In this document: piece by piece, positions 50,361 through 60,237 of the stretch
Position numbering within the stretch: the first letter of the stretch is position 1
Layout: every line of letters starts with the position of its first letter
DNA from: Zeimonas sp003577305
Lineage (GTDB): Bacteria; Pseudomonadota; Gammaproteobacteria; Burkholderiales; Burkholderiaceae_E
Reading direction: 5' to 3'
Length of the DNA: 64,000 nt
NCBI GenBank assembly: GCA_030263385.1
Contig: SZOX01000027.1
Coordinates: 1 to 64,000 of the forward strand
Notes under the pieces: generated by a model
What the model was told of the DNA's origin: nothing
Databases searched by the model: none
Seen by the model: the letters and a program-made list of their open reading frames with translations, nothing else
Program-made: the position numbers and the translations under genes

Positions 50361-52069
50361 TTCGCCTCTCCGAAGATCGACAGGTCGCACTCGACGCCTT
50401 CGTCGCGCAGCGCCTCGTAGAACTGCGGCGGATTGCCGCAACCGGTGAAGCGCCCGCCTGCGCCGCCCGCCGAAGCGCGCCGCTCGAAGCGAAACAGCGG
50501 CTGCATCAGCACGCGCTGGCCTTCGAGGCCGGTGAACTCGACGATCTCCACCACCCGCCGGCGCCCGTCGGCAAGCCGGGCCTGGTGCACCACGATGTCG
50601 ATCGCGGCGGCCACCTGTTCGCGGATTGCCAGCACCGGCATCTCCACGTCGGCCATCAGCACCATGGTTTCGAGGCGCGAGACCACGTCGCGCGGGCTGT
50701 TCGCGTGCACCGTGGTGAGCGATCCGTCGTGCCCGGTGTTCATCGCCTGCAGCATGTCGATCGCCTCACCGCCGCGGCACTCGCCGACCACGATCCGGTC
50801 CGGACGCATGCGCAGCGCATTGCGCACCAGGTCGCGGATCGTCACCTGCCCGCGACCCTCGGCGTTGGCCGGCCGCGCTTCGAGGCTCACGCGGTGCGCG
50901 TGCGCGAGACGCAATTCGGCGGCGTCTTCGATCGTGACCACGCGCTCGCCGGGCGGAATCAGGTTCGACAGCAGGTTCAGCAGCGTGGTCTTGCCCGAGC
51001 CGGTGCCGCCCGAAACGACGATGTTGCGGCGCGTGCGCACGCACACCGCGAGAAAGTCGAGCATCGGCTGCGACAGCGACCCGATCTCGACCAGGTCCGC
51101 AGGCTCGTAGAGCCGACGGTTGAAGCGGCGGATCGTGATCGACGGCCCGCGGATCGCCAGCGGCGCGATCACCGCGTTCACGCGCGAGCCGTCGGGCAGG
51201 CGCGCATCGACCATCGGCGAACCCTCGTCCACCCGCCGCCCGATCGGCGTGACGATCCGGTCGATCGCCGCGCGCACCGCGTCTTCGCCGGTGAACGCGG
51301 TGGGGGCGCGCTCGAGCCGGCCGTCGCGCTCGACGTAGATCTCGTCGGGCGCATTGACCATGATCTCGGTGATCGTGTCGTCGCGCAGCAGCGGCTCGAG
51401 CGGCCCGAGGCCCACCGCTTCGTCGAGCACCTCGCCGATCAGCCGCTCGCGATCGATGCGTGCCGGCAGCGCGCGCTCGTCGGCGAGCAGTTCGCGCAGC
51501 AACTGCTCCACCTGGTCGCGCAGCTGGGCCGTGCTCAGCTGCCGGATGTCCTGCCGACGCAGATCGATCGCCGCGAGCAGGCGCCGGTGCAGCAACAGTC
51601 GCCATTCCAGGTCTGCGCTCGCGCCTTCGCGGGCACGGGCGTCGGGCCGCATGTCGGGTGGCGCAGCGGGCGGCGCAGCGGGTGGCGCAGCGGGTGGCAC
51701 ATTCCGCGGCGCATCGGCTTTTGGATCGCGGCCTCGCTCGAGACCGGCATCGATCGGCAGGTCGGCGCGTGCGCCGCCGGCCTGCGGATGCACCCGCAAC
51801 CTGTATCCCGCGATCGCGATCTCGTCGTCCGCGGCCAGCGGCGCGTATTCGACGATGCGCTCGCCGTTCACCCAGGTGCCGCCGAGACTGCCCCGATCGA
51901 CCAGCTTGAAGCCGCGATCGATGCGGTGGATCTCGGCGTGCAGGCGCGCCACGCGCCAGCCCGCGAGCCGCACCTCGCTGTCGGTCTGCCGCCCGATGCG
52001 GCTCGGAAAGCGCGCCAGCCGCAGTTCCCTGGGCACATCACCCTGGGCTTCGACGATGAGCGTCAACAT
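50357..52069 (-). CDS. tadA: FHA-TadA (CpaF) fusion: Tad pilus assembly ATPase
   Basis: 570 residues. The N-terminal FHA domain (1-97) has IGRQTDSEVRL, RLHAEI and GSLGGTWVNGE. The Ser that normally precedes R-x-H is Ala41, and the Asn of the SxNG motif is Gly63, so phosphothreonine binding may be altered; Arg27 is kept. A Pro/Ala linker (125-140), coded by 12-bp tandem repeats, leads to the CpaF ATPase: HRRLLAAIDLRRQDI, DDTITEIMVNAPDEIYVERDG, Walker A GGTGSGKT (354-361), VTIEDAAELRL, and Walker B/His box VGECRGGEAIDMLQAMNTGHDGS. It powers pilus extension (and perhaps retraction) in Tad systems. Confidence 0.93.
   Translation of the reverse strand: MLTLIVEAQGDVPRELRLARFPSRIGRQTDSEVRLAGWRVARLHAEIHRIDRGFKLVDRGSLGGTWVNGERIVEYAPLAADDEIAIAGYRLRVHPQAGGARADLPIDAGLERGRDPKADAPRNVPPAAPPAAPPAAPPDMRPDARAREGASADLEWRLLLHRRLLAAIDLRRQDIRQLSTAQLRDQVEQLLRELLADERALPARIDRERLIGEVLDEAVGLGPLEPLLRDDTITEIMVNAPDEIYVERDGRLERAPTAFTGEDAVRAAIDRIVTPIGRRVDEGSPMVDARLPDGSRVNAVIAPLAIRGPSITIRRFNRRLYEPADLVEIGSLSQPMLDFLAVCVRTRRNIVVSGGTGSGKTTLLNLLSNLIPPGERVVTIEDAAELRLAHAHRVSLEARPANAEGRGQVTIRDLVRNALRMRPDRIVVGECRGGEAIDMLQAMNTGHDGSLTTVHANSPRDVVSRLETMVLMADVEMPVLAIREQVAAAIDIVVHQARLADGRRRVVEIVEFTGLEGQRVLMQPLFRFERRASAGGAGGRFTGCGNPPQFYEALRDEGVECDLSIFGEAK
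51656..51698. repeat. 12-bp tandem repeats coding the FHA-ATPase linker
   Basis: About three and a half copies of a 12-base unit of the form GGGYGGCGCAGC, in frame with the tadA gene and coding a PPAA repeat between the FHA and ATPase domains. Copy number could change without breaking the frame. Confidence 0.6.
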
Positions 52070-52081
52070 GCCAGAAACTCC

Positions 52082-53392
52082 TCATTCGGCCATCCGGATC
52101 TGCTCGCGCGCCTGCTCCAGCTGCTGCGCGCTGCGCTCGACCATCTCCCGCTGCGCCGGGCTCGCCGGCGTGACGAACCGAGGCGTGATGAACACCACCA
52201 GGTCGGTCTTGCGATCGCGAAACTCGCGCGAGCGAAACAGCGCCCCGAGAATCGGCAGCGCGCCCAGCCCCGGCACGCGATCGATCGACCTCGACGACTC
52301 GTCGCTGAGCAGCCCCGCGATCACCAGCGTCTCGTTCTCGCGCAGGTTCACCTCGGTTTCGGCGCGGCGTTTCAGCAGGCCCGGCACGTCCTGAACCTGG
52401 ATCTCGAAGTTGATCGCCGAAATCTCGGTGGCGATCTTCGCGGCGATGACGCCCGACTCGCTCGCCACCGGGCTCACGTCGAACTTCACGCCGTATTCCT
52501 TGAAGCCCACCGAGACCGTGCCCAGCCCGCTTGCGAAGGGCACCGGCAACTCGCCGCCGGCGACGAAGCGCGCCGAGCCGCCGCTGCGGCACGACAGGCG
52601 CGGCTCGGCGAGCACGACCGCGTCGCCGTTTTGCACCAGCAGGTTGATCACCGACGAGATCGAGCCGGCCAGGCCGAGCATCGTGGCAAACGGCGCCACG
52701 CGCGTGCGCGTCGCGAGCCCGGCCTCGGCGGCGGCGCCGCCGGGCTGGAAGGCGCGGCTGCGGTGCAGGTCGCCCAGGATGCCGAAGCTCGGCCCCTGCA
52801 TGCTGCCGTTCCAGCGCACGCCGATGTCTTCGAGCAGGTCGCGGCGGATCTCGAGCATGCGCACGTCCATCTCGATCATCCGTTCGAGCCCCACCCGGCT
52901 GATCAGGTTCACCACCTGCGGATAGCGCCGTGCGATCTCGGTGAGCCGGGTGGCCTCTTCTTCCGACAGTTCGCTGCCTTCGAGCACCACCTTGTCGCCG
53001 ACGATGCGCGCACGCACGCGACTCGACTCGCCGAGCATCGCGCGGATCTCGTCGAGCAGCCGGTTCGCGTCGGCGGGCACCACGCTGATCGCGAAACTGG
53101 TCTCCGTGCCGTCCTTGCCCCAGAGGTGCAGCGTGCTCTGCCCGGCCGCCTCGGGGATCACCAGCACCTGCCCGCCATCGAGCGCAGTGGCCTGGATCAC
53201 CTTGCCGTTGCCCACCGCGACCCGCTTCAGCTCGCCCGCGCGGATCAGGTGAACCTGGCCCACGTACAACTCGATCGGGATCGGCGGCAGGGTTGCGGAG
53301 ACCGAAGAGGCCGCGGCGCCGCCCGGGCTGCCGGCCAGGCACCAAAACGCCACCGCGATCGCGCCGGCGCACCGGATCGAAGACATGTTCAT
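52082..53392 (-). CDS. cpaC: CpaC/RcpA-type outer-membrane secretin
   Basis: 436 residues. Signal peptide at 1-29, an N-terminal pilus-secretin domain (IELYVGQVHLIRAGELKRVAVGN, GQSTLHLWGKDG), a BON-like part (ARIVGDKVVLEGSELSEEEA), and the secretin core (VNLISRVGLERMIEMDVRMLEI, then RFVAGGELPVPF, VSPVASESGVIAAKI, and RENETLVIAGLLSDESS). It forms the pore for pilus exit. The ATG at 53392 overlaps the cpaB stop; an alternative ATG two codons downstream is possible. Confidence 0.92.
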   Translation of the reverse strand: MNMSSIRCAGAIAVAFWCLAGSPGGAAASSVSATLPPIPIELYVGQVHLIRAGELKRVAVGNGKVIQATALDGGQVLVIPEAAGQSTLHLWGKDGTETSFAISVVPADANRLLDEIRAMLGESSRVRARIVGDKVVLEGSELSEEEATRLTEIARRYPQVVNLISRVGLERMIEMDVRMLEIRRDLLEDIGVRWNGSMQGPSFGILGDLHRSRAFQPGGAAAEAGLATRTRVAPFATMLGLAGSISSVINLLVQNGDAVVLAEPRLSCRSGGSARFVAGGELPVPFASGLGTVSVGFKEYGVKFDVSPVASESGVIAAKIATEISAINFEIQVQDVPGLLKRRAETEVNLRENETLVIAGLLSDESSRSIDRVPGLGALPILGALFRSREFRDRKTDLVVFITPRFVTPASPAQREMVERSAQQLEQAREQIRMAE

Positions 53393-54387
53393 TCGGGCTT
53401 CACCTGTGTGGCAGCCCCCGCAGCGGGAGCGAAACGATGCAGCGACCACGGCGCGGCAGTGTCTTTCGCCAACGCCGCCTCGGTCGCCTCCGTGGCCGGG
53501 ACGCGCATCGCCACCAGCGTGCCGCGGCCGCCGACGTACAGTTCCGGGCCCGGCGCGGAGGCCCGCGCCGGTGCCGGCAACTCGGGCCGGGCGATGCCCA
53601 GCAGCGCGTTGAGGTCGAGCGCCCGCGCCCCCAGCGGCTGGCGGTCGTCGGGGTGCCGGAGCATCGCGGTGAGCTTTCCGGTGCGCTGCGCGACGATCAG
53701 TTGCTGCGCCTGCTCGGGCGAGACTTCCACCGTGATCGCGGTGAAGTGGCGCGTCGCGCCGCCCTCGTCGGCGCTGGCGCGCACCTGCCGCCCGGTGGCG
53801 AGCACCGCAAGGTCTTGCATCAGCGTGGCGGTGACTTCCTGTGCGGGCGGCTGTCCCGCCGCAACCGGCGGGCGCACCGAGAACAGCAGGTCGATGCGAT
53901 CGCCGGGCTGCAGCATTCCCGAGACCGAGTTCACCTCGTCGACCAGGATCGACATAGCGCGAATGCCCTGGCGGATGCGACTCGAGAAGCTGCCCGCGTC
54001 GGCGCCGCGTATTGCGCCCATGAGCAGCGGCTCGCCGCTGCGCATCGGCTGCTCGAGCCGCGCTCCGACGAATTGCTCGAAGCGCTCGGGGCGAATCGCG
54101 CTGCCCGGAAGGAACTCCGCCGGCACCTCGCGCAGCGCCATGTTCTCGGGTGCGACCAGTTCGCCTCGATCGAGGTCGCGCCGCGCAACCACCACCTCGA
54201 CGGTCGCCTGCTTCGGCAGCAGCCTCGCTCTCTCGATTTCGAGCCGCTCGGCAATGTAGCCGCGCGCACCGAACGCCGCGAGCGCGCCGAAGGCCAGCGC
54301 GAGCGCGAACAGCAGCAGGCTTCGATGGCGCAGCCCGAACGACCAGGCGCGCCGCAACGGATCAGTGGCGAGGTTCACGAGGTTCAT
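53389..54387 (-). CDS. cpaB: CpaB/RcpC-type pilus assembly protein (SAF domain)
   Basis: 332 residues. A single membrane anchor (about 24-44), then a SAF domain (VEVVVARRDLDRGELVAPENMALREV), RSGEPLLMGAI, and a CpaB core (MSILVDEVNSVSGMLQPGDRIDLLF, FTAITVEVSPEQAQQLIVAQ). Periplasmic; thought to stabilise the secretin, and the SAF fold suggests glycan binding. Four-base overlaps with the small pilin-like gene upstream and the secretin gene downstream. Confidence 0.9.
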   Translation of the reverse strand: MNLVNLATDPLRRAWSFGLRHRSLLLFALALAFGALAAFGARGYIAERLEIERARLLPKQATVEVVVARRDLDRGELVAPENMALREVPAEFLPGSAIRPERFEQFVGARLEQPMRSGEPLLMGAIRGADAGSFSSRIRQGIRAMSILVDEVNSVSGMLQPGDRIDLLFSVRPPVAAGQPPAQEVTATLMQDLAVLATGRQVRASADEGGATRHFTAITVEVSPEQAQQLIVAQRTGKLTAMLRHPDDRQPLGARALDLNALLGIARPELPAPARASAPGPELYVGGRGTLVAMRVPATEATEAALAKDTAAPWSLHRFAPAAGAATQVKPE

Positions 54388-54593
54388 GGCAGCGAGATCG
54401 CGTGAGTGAAACGTTCGTAGCGATCGCCGAACGCCTCGAAGAGGAGCTCGAGCGGGCTGTGCGGGCCGGCGGTGAGTGCCAGCACGAAGAGCATCAGGAC
54501 GACCAGGTACTCGACCAGCGACTGGCCGCGCATCGACCGGCCGGAGACCGGCCGCCACACGATCGACCACTGGTGCTGCCTCCGGGTTCTCAT
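54384..54593 (-). CDS. short pilin-like protein
   Basis: 69 residues. A basic leader ends in RSMRGQSLVEYLVVLMLFVL: Gly then a Glu five residues into a hydrophobic helix, the class III (Flp/TadE) prepilin cleavage pattern. The mature part would be only about 45 residues, with an aromatic, charged tail (LLFEAFGDRYERF). Start taken at 54593; in-frame ATGs at 54608 and further up are possible. The stop overlaps cpaB by four bases. Likely a pseudopilin or minor pilin. Confidence 0.65.
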   Translation of the reverse strand: MRTRRQHQWSIVWRPVSGRSMRGQSLVEYLVVLMLFVLALTAGPHSPLELLFEAFGDRYERFTHAISLP

Positions 54594-54618
54594 GGCTGCT
54601 CCCTTCATGGCTGCTCCT

Positions 54619-55383
54619 TCATTGCGCGGCGCGCACGTGGTACAGCACGACGCCGGTGCCCTGCGCTTGCGCATGCAGCGTGACCAGCAGTTCTGCGCCC
54701 GGCGCCCGGAAGAAGCGCGCGCGGTCGTTGCGCGAGCCGAGTTCGCGCGCGGCGCCGGGCGCGCGCATCGGCACGAAGCCGCTGCGGCGCAGGTGCAGTT
54801 CGATGCGCCGCTCGGCCTCGTCGATCGAGTGCGGCAGGCTGCCGATCAGCGTGTCGGTCGTGCGCGCGCCGCCTGCGGCGGCATCGTGCGAACCGAGCTG
54901 ACGCACTACCTTCGCGTCGGCGGGCAGCAGGCGCGCACTGCCCACCGCATCGACCGCGCGGCGATCGCGCTCGCGCCACCGCGTGAGCAGCCCCTCGGCA
55001 CCGCCGCGCAGCGACGCGCGCAACTGCAGCGTCTCGTAGCCGCGCTCGGTTCGCCGCGACAGCACCCTCCAGGCGCCGCTGTCGGCACGCAGCACCACCG
55101 CGCCGTCGCGGCTGCGCCAGCGCCGCTCCACGCGCGCCAGCGCCTCGACGGGATCGAGCCGGCTCGCGACTTCGCTCACTTGCACGGCGTGCCCCGCCAG
55201 CTCGCCCGCCGGAACCACCACGCGGCGCGCATCGAGCCCGGGCAACGCGTCGTCCGCATCGGTGGCAGCGTCGTGCGCGCCCGAAGCGAGGGCCGCCGCG
55301 CCTGCGGCTGCGAGCGGCACCGCCAGCATCCACGCTGCCGCGCGCGGCGTGCTGCGTTCGCGTCGAAGACCGGCCCGCTTCAT
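54619..55383 (-). CDS. exported protein of unknown function in the Tad operon
   Basis: 254 residues with an N-terminal signal or anchor (AAWMLAVPLAAAGAAALASG, 17-36), then a periplasmic domain without Cys or recognisable motif. Its pattern (VVVPAGELAGHAVQVSEV, DPVEALARVERRWRSRDGAVVLR, then a C-terminal half LPHSIDEAERRIELHLRRSGF and AELLVTLHAQ) suggests two alpha-beta units. Not one of the named Tad proteins I know. Four-base overlap with the TadE-like gene before it, 25-base gap to the small pilin-like gene after it. Confidence 0.75.
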   Translation of the reverse strand: MKRAGLRRERSTPRAAAWMLAVPLAAAGAAALASGAHDAATDADDALPGLDARRVVVPAGELAGHAVQVSEVASRLDPVEALARVERRWRSRDGAVVLRADSGAWRVLSRRTERGYETLQLRASLRGGAEGLLTRWRERDRRAVDAVGSARLLPADAKVVRQLGSHDAAAGGARTTDTLIGSLPHSIDEAERRIELHLRRSGFVPMRAPGAARELGSRNDRARFFRAPGAELLVTLHAQAQGTGVVLYHVRAAQ

Positions 55384-56219
55384 GGCGCGATCCGGTCGGC
55401 CGGCACCAGGTCGACGTCGACGTGGTGCGGCGTGAACGCGCCTGCACTCGGTTCGAGCCCGGCGAGATCCATCAATTCGAGCGTCCAGCGGGTGAGCTGG
55501 TAGCCCACCGCGATCTGCGCCTGGTGAACCGGATCGAGCCGGCTGCCCTGCTCCACCCGCGCCTCGACGCGGCCCGGATCGCCGCCGTAAGGGCCCGACG
55601 CATTCCAGGCATCGGTGAGCACCGCGGTGCGCGCCTGCATCGACAGCGGCAGCGAGTCGAGCCGCGCGAGCCGCTCGTTGCCCGCCTCGCCGGGCGAGAC
55701 GCGCAGCTTCACGCGCGCCTCCACCAGGCCGCCGCTGATCGACAGCCCGAAGCGCGCCGGCCCGGCCAGCCGGTCGAGCAGCGCCGCCGCGCCCGAGGCG
55801 GCGCGCCCGATCGCGGTGGAGCGGCCGGCGTCGAACGGCGGCGAGGACAGCGCGACGTCGACGTCGGTGAAGCGTTCGAGCAGCGGCTGGCCGCGCCGGT
55901 CGACCCACAGCGGATTGCGCTCGTGCGTCGGGGCGGAGTCTCCGAGGACGTCGTTGCTCAGGATCTCGCGATCGATTCGGCCGAAGTGGCGGCGCCGCAC
56001 TTCTTCGGCGAGTGCCGCCTGCGATGCGCCATTCGCGCACGCGCCCGGTCGCACGGTGCACTCGAAAGCGAGCGTGCGCGACGCCGCGATCGTCGCCTGT
56101 TGCATCGACTGATACTTGCCCAGCAGGATCGCGAGCAGCGCCAGCGGCACCAGCACGAGCGCGGCGACGAAGGTCTCGACCAGCGCCTGGCCGCGCTGGC
56201 GACGGGCTTCAGTGCACAT
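55380..56219 (-). CDS. TadE/TadF-like minor pilin
   Basis: 279 residues. The N-terminus RRQRGQALVETFVAALVLVPLALLAILLG has the Gly-x-x-x-x-Glu prepilin pattern and one helix (about 9-36). Two Cys follow in FECTVRPGACANG. The rest is an exported domain without further helices. Predicted to be processed by a TadV-type prepilin peptidase, which is not in the window. The start overlaps the stop of the TadG-like gene by 11 bases; the 3' end overlaps the next gene by four. Confidence 0.8.
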   Translation of the reverse strand: MCTEARRQRGQALVETFVAALVLVPLALLAILLGKYQSMQQATIAASRTLAFECTVRPGACANGASQAALAEEVRRRHFGRIDREILSNDVLGDSAPTHERNPLWVDRRGQPLLERFTDVDVALSSPPFDAGRSTAIGRAASGAAALLDRLAGPARFGLSISGGLVEARVKLRVSPGEAGNERLARLDSLPLSMQARTAVLTDAWNASGPYGGDPGRVEARVEQGSRLDPVHQAQIAVGYQLTRWTLELMDLAGLEPSAGAFTPHHVDVDLVPADRIAP

Positions 56220-57570
56220 AGGCCATTGCCGCTGCGCGCTGCGCCGCCGTAGGTTCGGCCAGGCGCACCTGCCAGTACGGGTTGTAGAGGCTCGCATACT
56301 CGATGCGCTCCGGGGCGCCGGGCGGGCGGCGAAAATAGACCTCGCCGACCGACATCGCCCAGACGCGGTTGCCCGCGAATTTCTCGAACAGGCGCAGCCG
56401 GCCGGTGCCCACGTTCAGCGTGTTGGCGGTGCGCGCGCGCTCGGCTTCGGCGCGGGCGAGCACCACCACCTGCGTGACCGGAAAGCGCCGGTCGGCCAGC
56501 GCGGCGTAGTCGAGTTCGCGCACCCGCTCGATGCCGCTGTAGCGCTCGAAGCCCGGGTAGCCCGACCCGGACATCTCGACCGAGGCGAAGAGCGTGGCCA
56601 CCGCGTTGTCGAGCGTGTCTCCCGGATTGCCGGTCACCATGTTCATGGGCGCGTGGTCGGTGGCCTCGGCCGCGCCCCAGCCCACCGGCAGCCATTCGCG
56701 CTGCCGGCAACCCGAGGACAGGAAGCCGCGGCGGCGATAGTCGTGAATCGACCCGGTGTCGACTGCCTGCCAGCGCTCGAGATCGGGCGACATTTCGGTG
56801 CCGCCGCGCTTGCGCCACCGACGGAACCAGCGATCGACGTTGCTCGTGGTGCCGAAGCACGACGAGGGCAACAGCAGCAGCCGCAAGTCGTCGCTTCGCG
56901 GCCCCTTCACGAAGCGATCGAGCGAGTCGTTCACCACGGCCTGCAGCCGGCGGCGCTCGTCGTCGCTCGCATGGCGGCGCGTGAAGCGGTTGAAGGCGCC
57001 CGAGTCGCCGAGCGCGAAGGCGAAGAAACCCGGGTCGTTCGCGCGCACCACTTCGTTGGCCACCGCGCCCAGCCCGAAGGTGTCGGCCGCCAGTTGCAGC
57101 GCTTCCTGGCTGCGCTGCAGCAGCGTCTTGTAGCCGAGATCGGGGGCGGCGCGCGCCTCGATCTCGTCGGCGGCAGTGCGCTCGGTGAGCTCGCGCGCGG
57201 TCGTCGCCACCGAGGCGGCCGCCGACAATACCGGCGCGACCGCCGGCCACGCAGTGGCGAGCACCTGCGCGTTAGTCGTGAAGTGCTCGAAATACTTCGC
57301 CCACGAAGCGAGCGTGACCGCCTGCGCGACCGCCACTTCCTGGGCCACGATCGCTCGATTGGAGTACGCGTGAAAATTCAGCACCCGGGCGCGCCAGAGT
57401 GCTGCGCTGTAGGCCGCCGCGTCGGCGGCGTTGTTCAGGCGCTGCTTCGTTGCCGACACCTGGCCCGTGCCGAACATGAAGAACAGCCCGAGCAGGCCGG
57501 CGAACATCAGCACCAGCGCGAGCACCAGCGCCTGGCCGCGCTGCGCGCGCCTTGAACGAAGCGGGTTCAT
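56209..57570 (-). CDS. TadG-like pilus assembly protein
   Basis: 453 residues. The N-terminal RRAQRGQALVLALVLMFAGLLGLFFMFGTGQ is the TadG-type anchor, followed by KQRLNNAADAAAYSAALWRARVLNFHAYSNRAI, the conserved Tad N-terminal domain. No von Willebrand domain is evident in the C-terminal 350 residues, unlike long TadG proteins. Two Cys at SSCFGTT and SSGCRQRE could form a disulfide. Inner-membrane anchored, mostly periplasmic. It begins 89 bases after the pilin gene. Confidence 0.82.
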   Translation of the reverse strand: MNPLRSRRAQRGQALVLALVLMFAGLLGLFFMFGTGQVSATKQRLNNAADAAAYSAALWRARVLNFHAYSNRAIVAQEVAVAQAVTLASWAKYFEHFTTNAQVLATAWPAVAPVLSAAASVATTARELTERTAADEIEARAAPDLGYKTLLQRSQEALQLAADTFGLGAVANEVVRANDPGFFAFALGDSGAFNRFTRRHASDDERRRLQAVVNDSLDRFVKGPRSDDLRLLLLPSSCFGTTSNVDRWFRRWRKRGGTEMSPDLERWQAVDTGSIHDYRRRGFLSSGCRQREWLPVGWGAAEATDHAPMNMVTGNPGDTLDNAVATLFASVEMSGSGYPGFERYSGIERVRELDYAALADRRFPVTQVVVLARAEAERARTANTLNVGTGRLRLFEKFAGNRVWAMSVGEVYFRRPPGAPERIEYASLYNPYWQVRLAEPTAAQRAAAMAYVH

Positions 57571-57659
57571 CGCCGTGGCTCCGCGTGTCGGGGCTGTGTT
57601 GCCGGGCTGTCGCCGGTCTACCGTCGGGCTGCTGGTCGACTGCTGGCGCGCCGCGTGCG

Positions 57660-57968
57660 TCAGCGATTGCCAGCGTCGTAGTTGTCGAGCCCCTTGCGCG
57701 TGTTCGCGTTGGTCGACGCGGTGTTCGCATTGGTCTGCGCGTTGCCGATCGCAGTGGAAGCCGTCTGCCCCGACACCTCGAGCGCCAGGCCCGCGGTCTG
57801 GTTGCGGATCGTCTGCCCGAACAGCGTGTAGACGCCGATCGCGGCCACCGCGATCAGCGCCACCACGATGATGTACTCGGTCATCCCCTGGCCTGCCTGG
57901 CGGCGGGCCGAGCGCGGCAAGGCGCCGCGGGTGCGGGCGTTCATGGAAAGAGAGAGGTCTGGGTTCAT
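57660..57968 (-). CDS. Flp-type major pilin candidate
   Basis: 102 residues. A 38-residue leader ends ARRQAGQGMTEYIIVVALIAVAAIG: cleavage after the Gly before QGMTEY would leave Glu5 at the head of a hydrophobic helix, the hallmark of type IVb (Flp) pilins. The mature part is about 63-65 residues with an Asn/Thr/Ala-rich tail (TNANTASTNANTRKG), longer than many Flp proteins. Shine-Dalgarno AGGAG precedes the ATG at 57968; an internal ATG (MNAR) would shorten the leader. First gene of the Tad operon, so probably the most transcribed. Confidence 0.85.
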   Translation of the reverse strand: MNPDLSLSMNARTRGALPRSARRQAGQGMTEYIIVVALIAVAAIGVYTLFGQTIRNQTAGLALEVSGQTASTAIGNAQTNANTASTNANTRKGLDNYDAGNR

Positions 57969-58048
57969 GTCGATCTCCTGTGCAAGTGTCGAGAGGCGCA
58001 CGGAGATTTATAGGCGCGAGCGCGCGCCGCGAACATTCGACGCAGTGC

Positions 58049-58711
58049 CTAGTCGATCGGCCGATCCGTTATCCACCTGTAGGCCGACCGATCGCATCCG
58101 CAATCAGGCGAACGCTCGCGCGATGGCGCAAGCGACGGCGCCTCGATCACGAACGGGTTCTCCGGCCTGATGCTCGAATGCGCTGCGGAGAAATCCTTCA
58201 CGATGCGCTGGGCATCCGCATCGCGCCCGACGAACAGCAAGGCTCCGGCCAACCGCGCAGCCGCGGACGGCATGCCATCGCCCCCCAGCAGCGTGGGCAG
58301 CAGTTCGGAAGAATCGCGCACCATCGCCAGCGCGATTTCCGCCTCGCGCGGATGCTCGATGAAGAAACTCGGCCCGACCAGACACAGCGCATCGGCCACC
58401 GGCCAGACCTGCAGGCCACTTCGCTCGACGCGCGATCGCGGCACCCGCTTCGTGTCCTGGTACAGAAGCAGCGAGGTACCGAACGGCAGCGAGAGCGTCT
58501 TGGCGCCCGTCTGCCTGGCTACCGCGACGACCTGGCGCGGCACCGCCGTGTTGCCGGTGTGCAGCAGCAGCGAGGCCTCCGGGTTCAGGCAGTAGCGCTT
58601 GCCGAAGCGCTTGGCCAGGTAGCCGGAGAGGAACGCCCAGAACGATGCATACCAGGCGGTCGAGTCGCCTCGATCCTCGGCCGGATCGGCACAGATGTAC
58701 CAACCCTTCAT
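58049..58711 (-). pseudogene. N-terminal remnant of a Fic-family protein
   Basis: 220 residues resembling, from memory, the region ahead of the catalytic domain in a class of Fic proteins: STAWYASFWAFLSGYLAKRF, YCLNPEASLLLHTGNTAVPR, LQVWPVADALCLVGPSFF, LLGGDGMPSAAARLAGALLF. The frame ends in SLAPSRERSPDCGCDRSAYR, after which the Fic domain (HPFxxGNGR) should follow but is missing. The 80 bases beyond the stop hold no trace of it before the pilin leader. Most likely a truncated gene left beside the Tad operon. It could still be expressed as a short protein (ATG at 58711). Confidence 0.55.
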
Positions 58712-58824
58712 GACCTGTCTCAGAAAGCCGGTCGCAAGCAGCGCCGTCCTGTGATCGTCGCTCTAGCTGCCCGCCGCGCAACTCCCGCACGTCCGGCGGT
58801 GCGTCATGCCGCGCGCCGAACCAA

Positions 58825-58853
58825 CAAAAAAGGCCGGCTTGATGCCGGCCTTT
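58825..58853 (-). terminator. Rho-independent terminator of aceA
   Basis: Reading the minus strand: AAAGGCCGGC-ATCAA-GCCGGCCTTT followed by a T-run. A 10-bp GC-rich stem with a classic U-tract, about 55 bases after the aceA stop. Confidence 0.9.
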
Positions 58854-58908
58854 CCGCTTCGGCAAGCAAGCCGCCTCGCGGCGGCCCGCCCTCGCCGATC
58901 GTCGACGC

Positions 58909-60237
<1,329 letters not shown>

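Noticed and set aside
50141..54259. A 1372-codon open frame on the plus strand
   Set aside because: Antisense to tadB, tadA, secretin and cpaB, all of which show clear family motifs on the minus strand.
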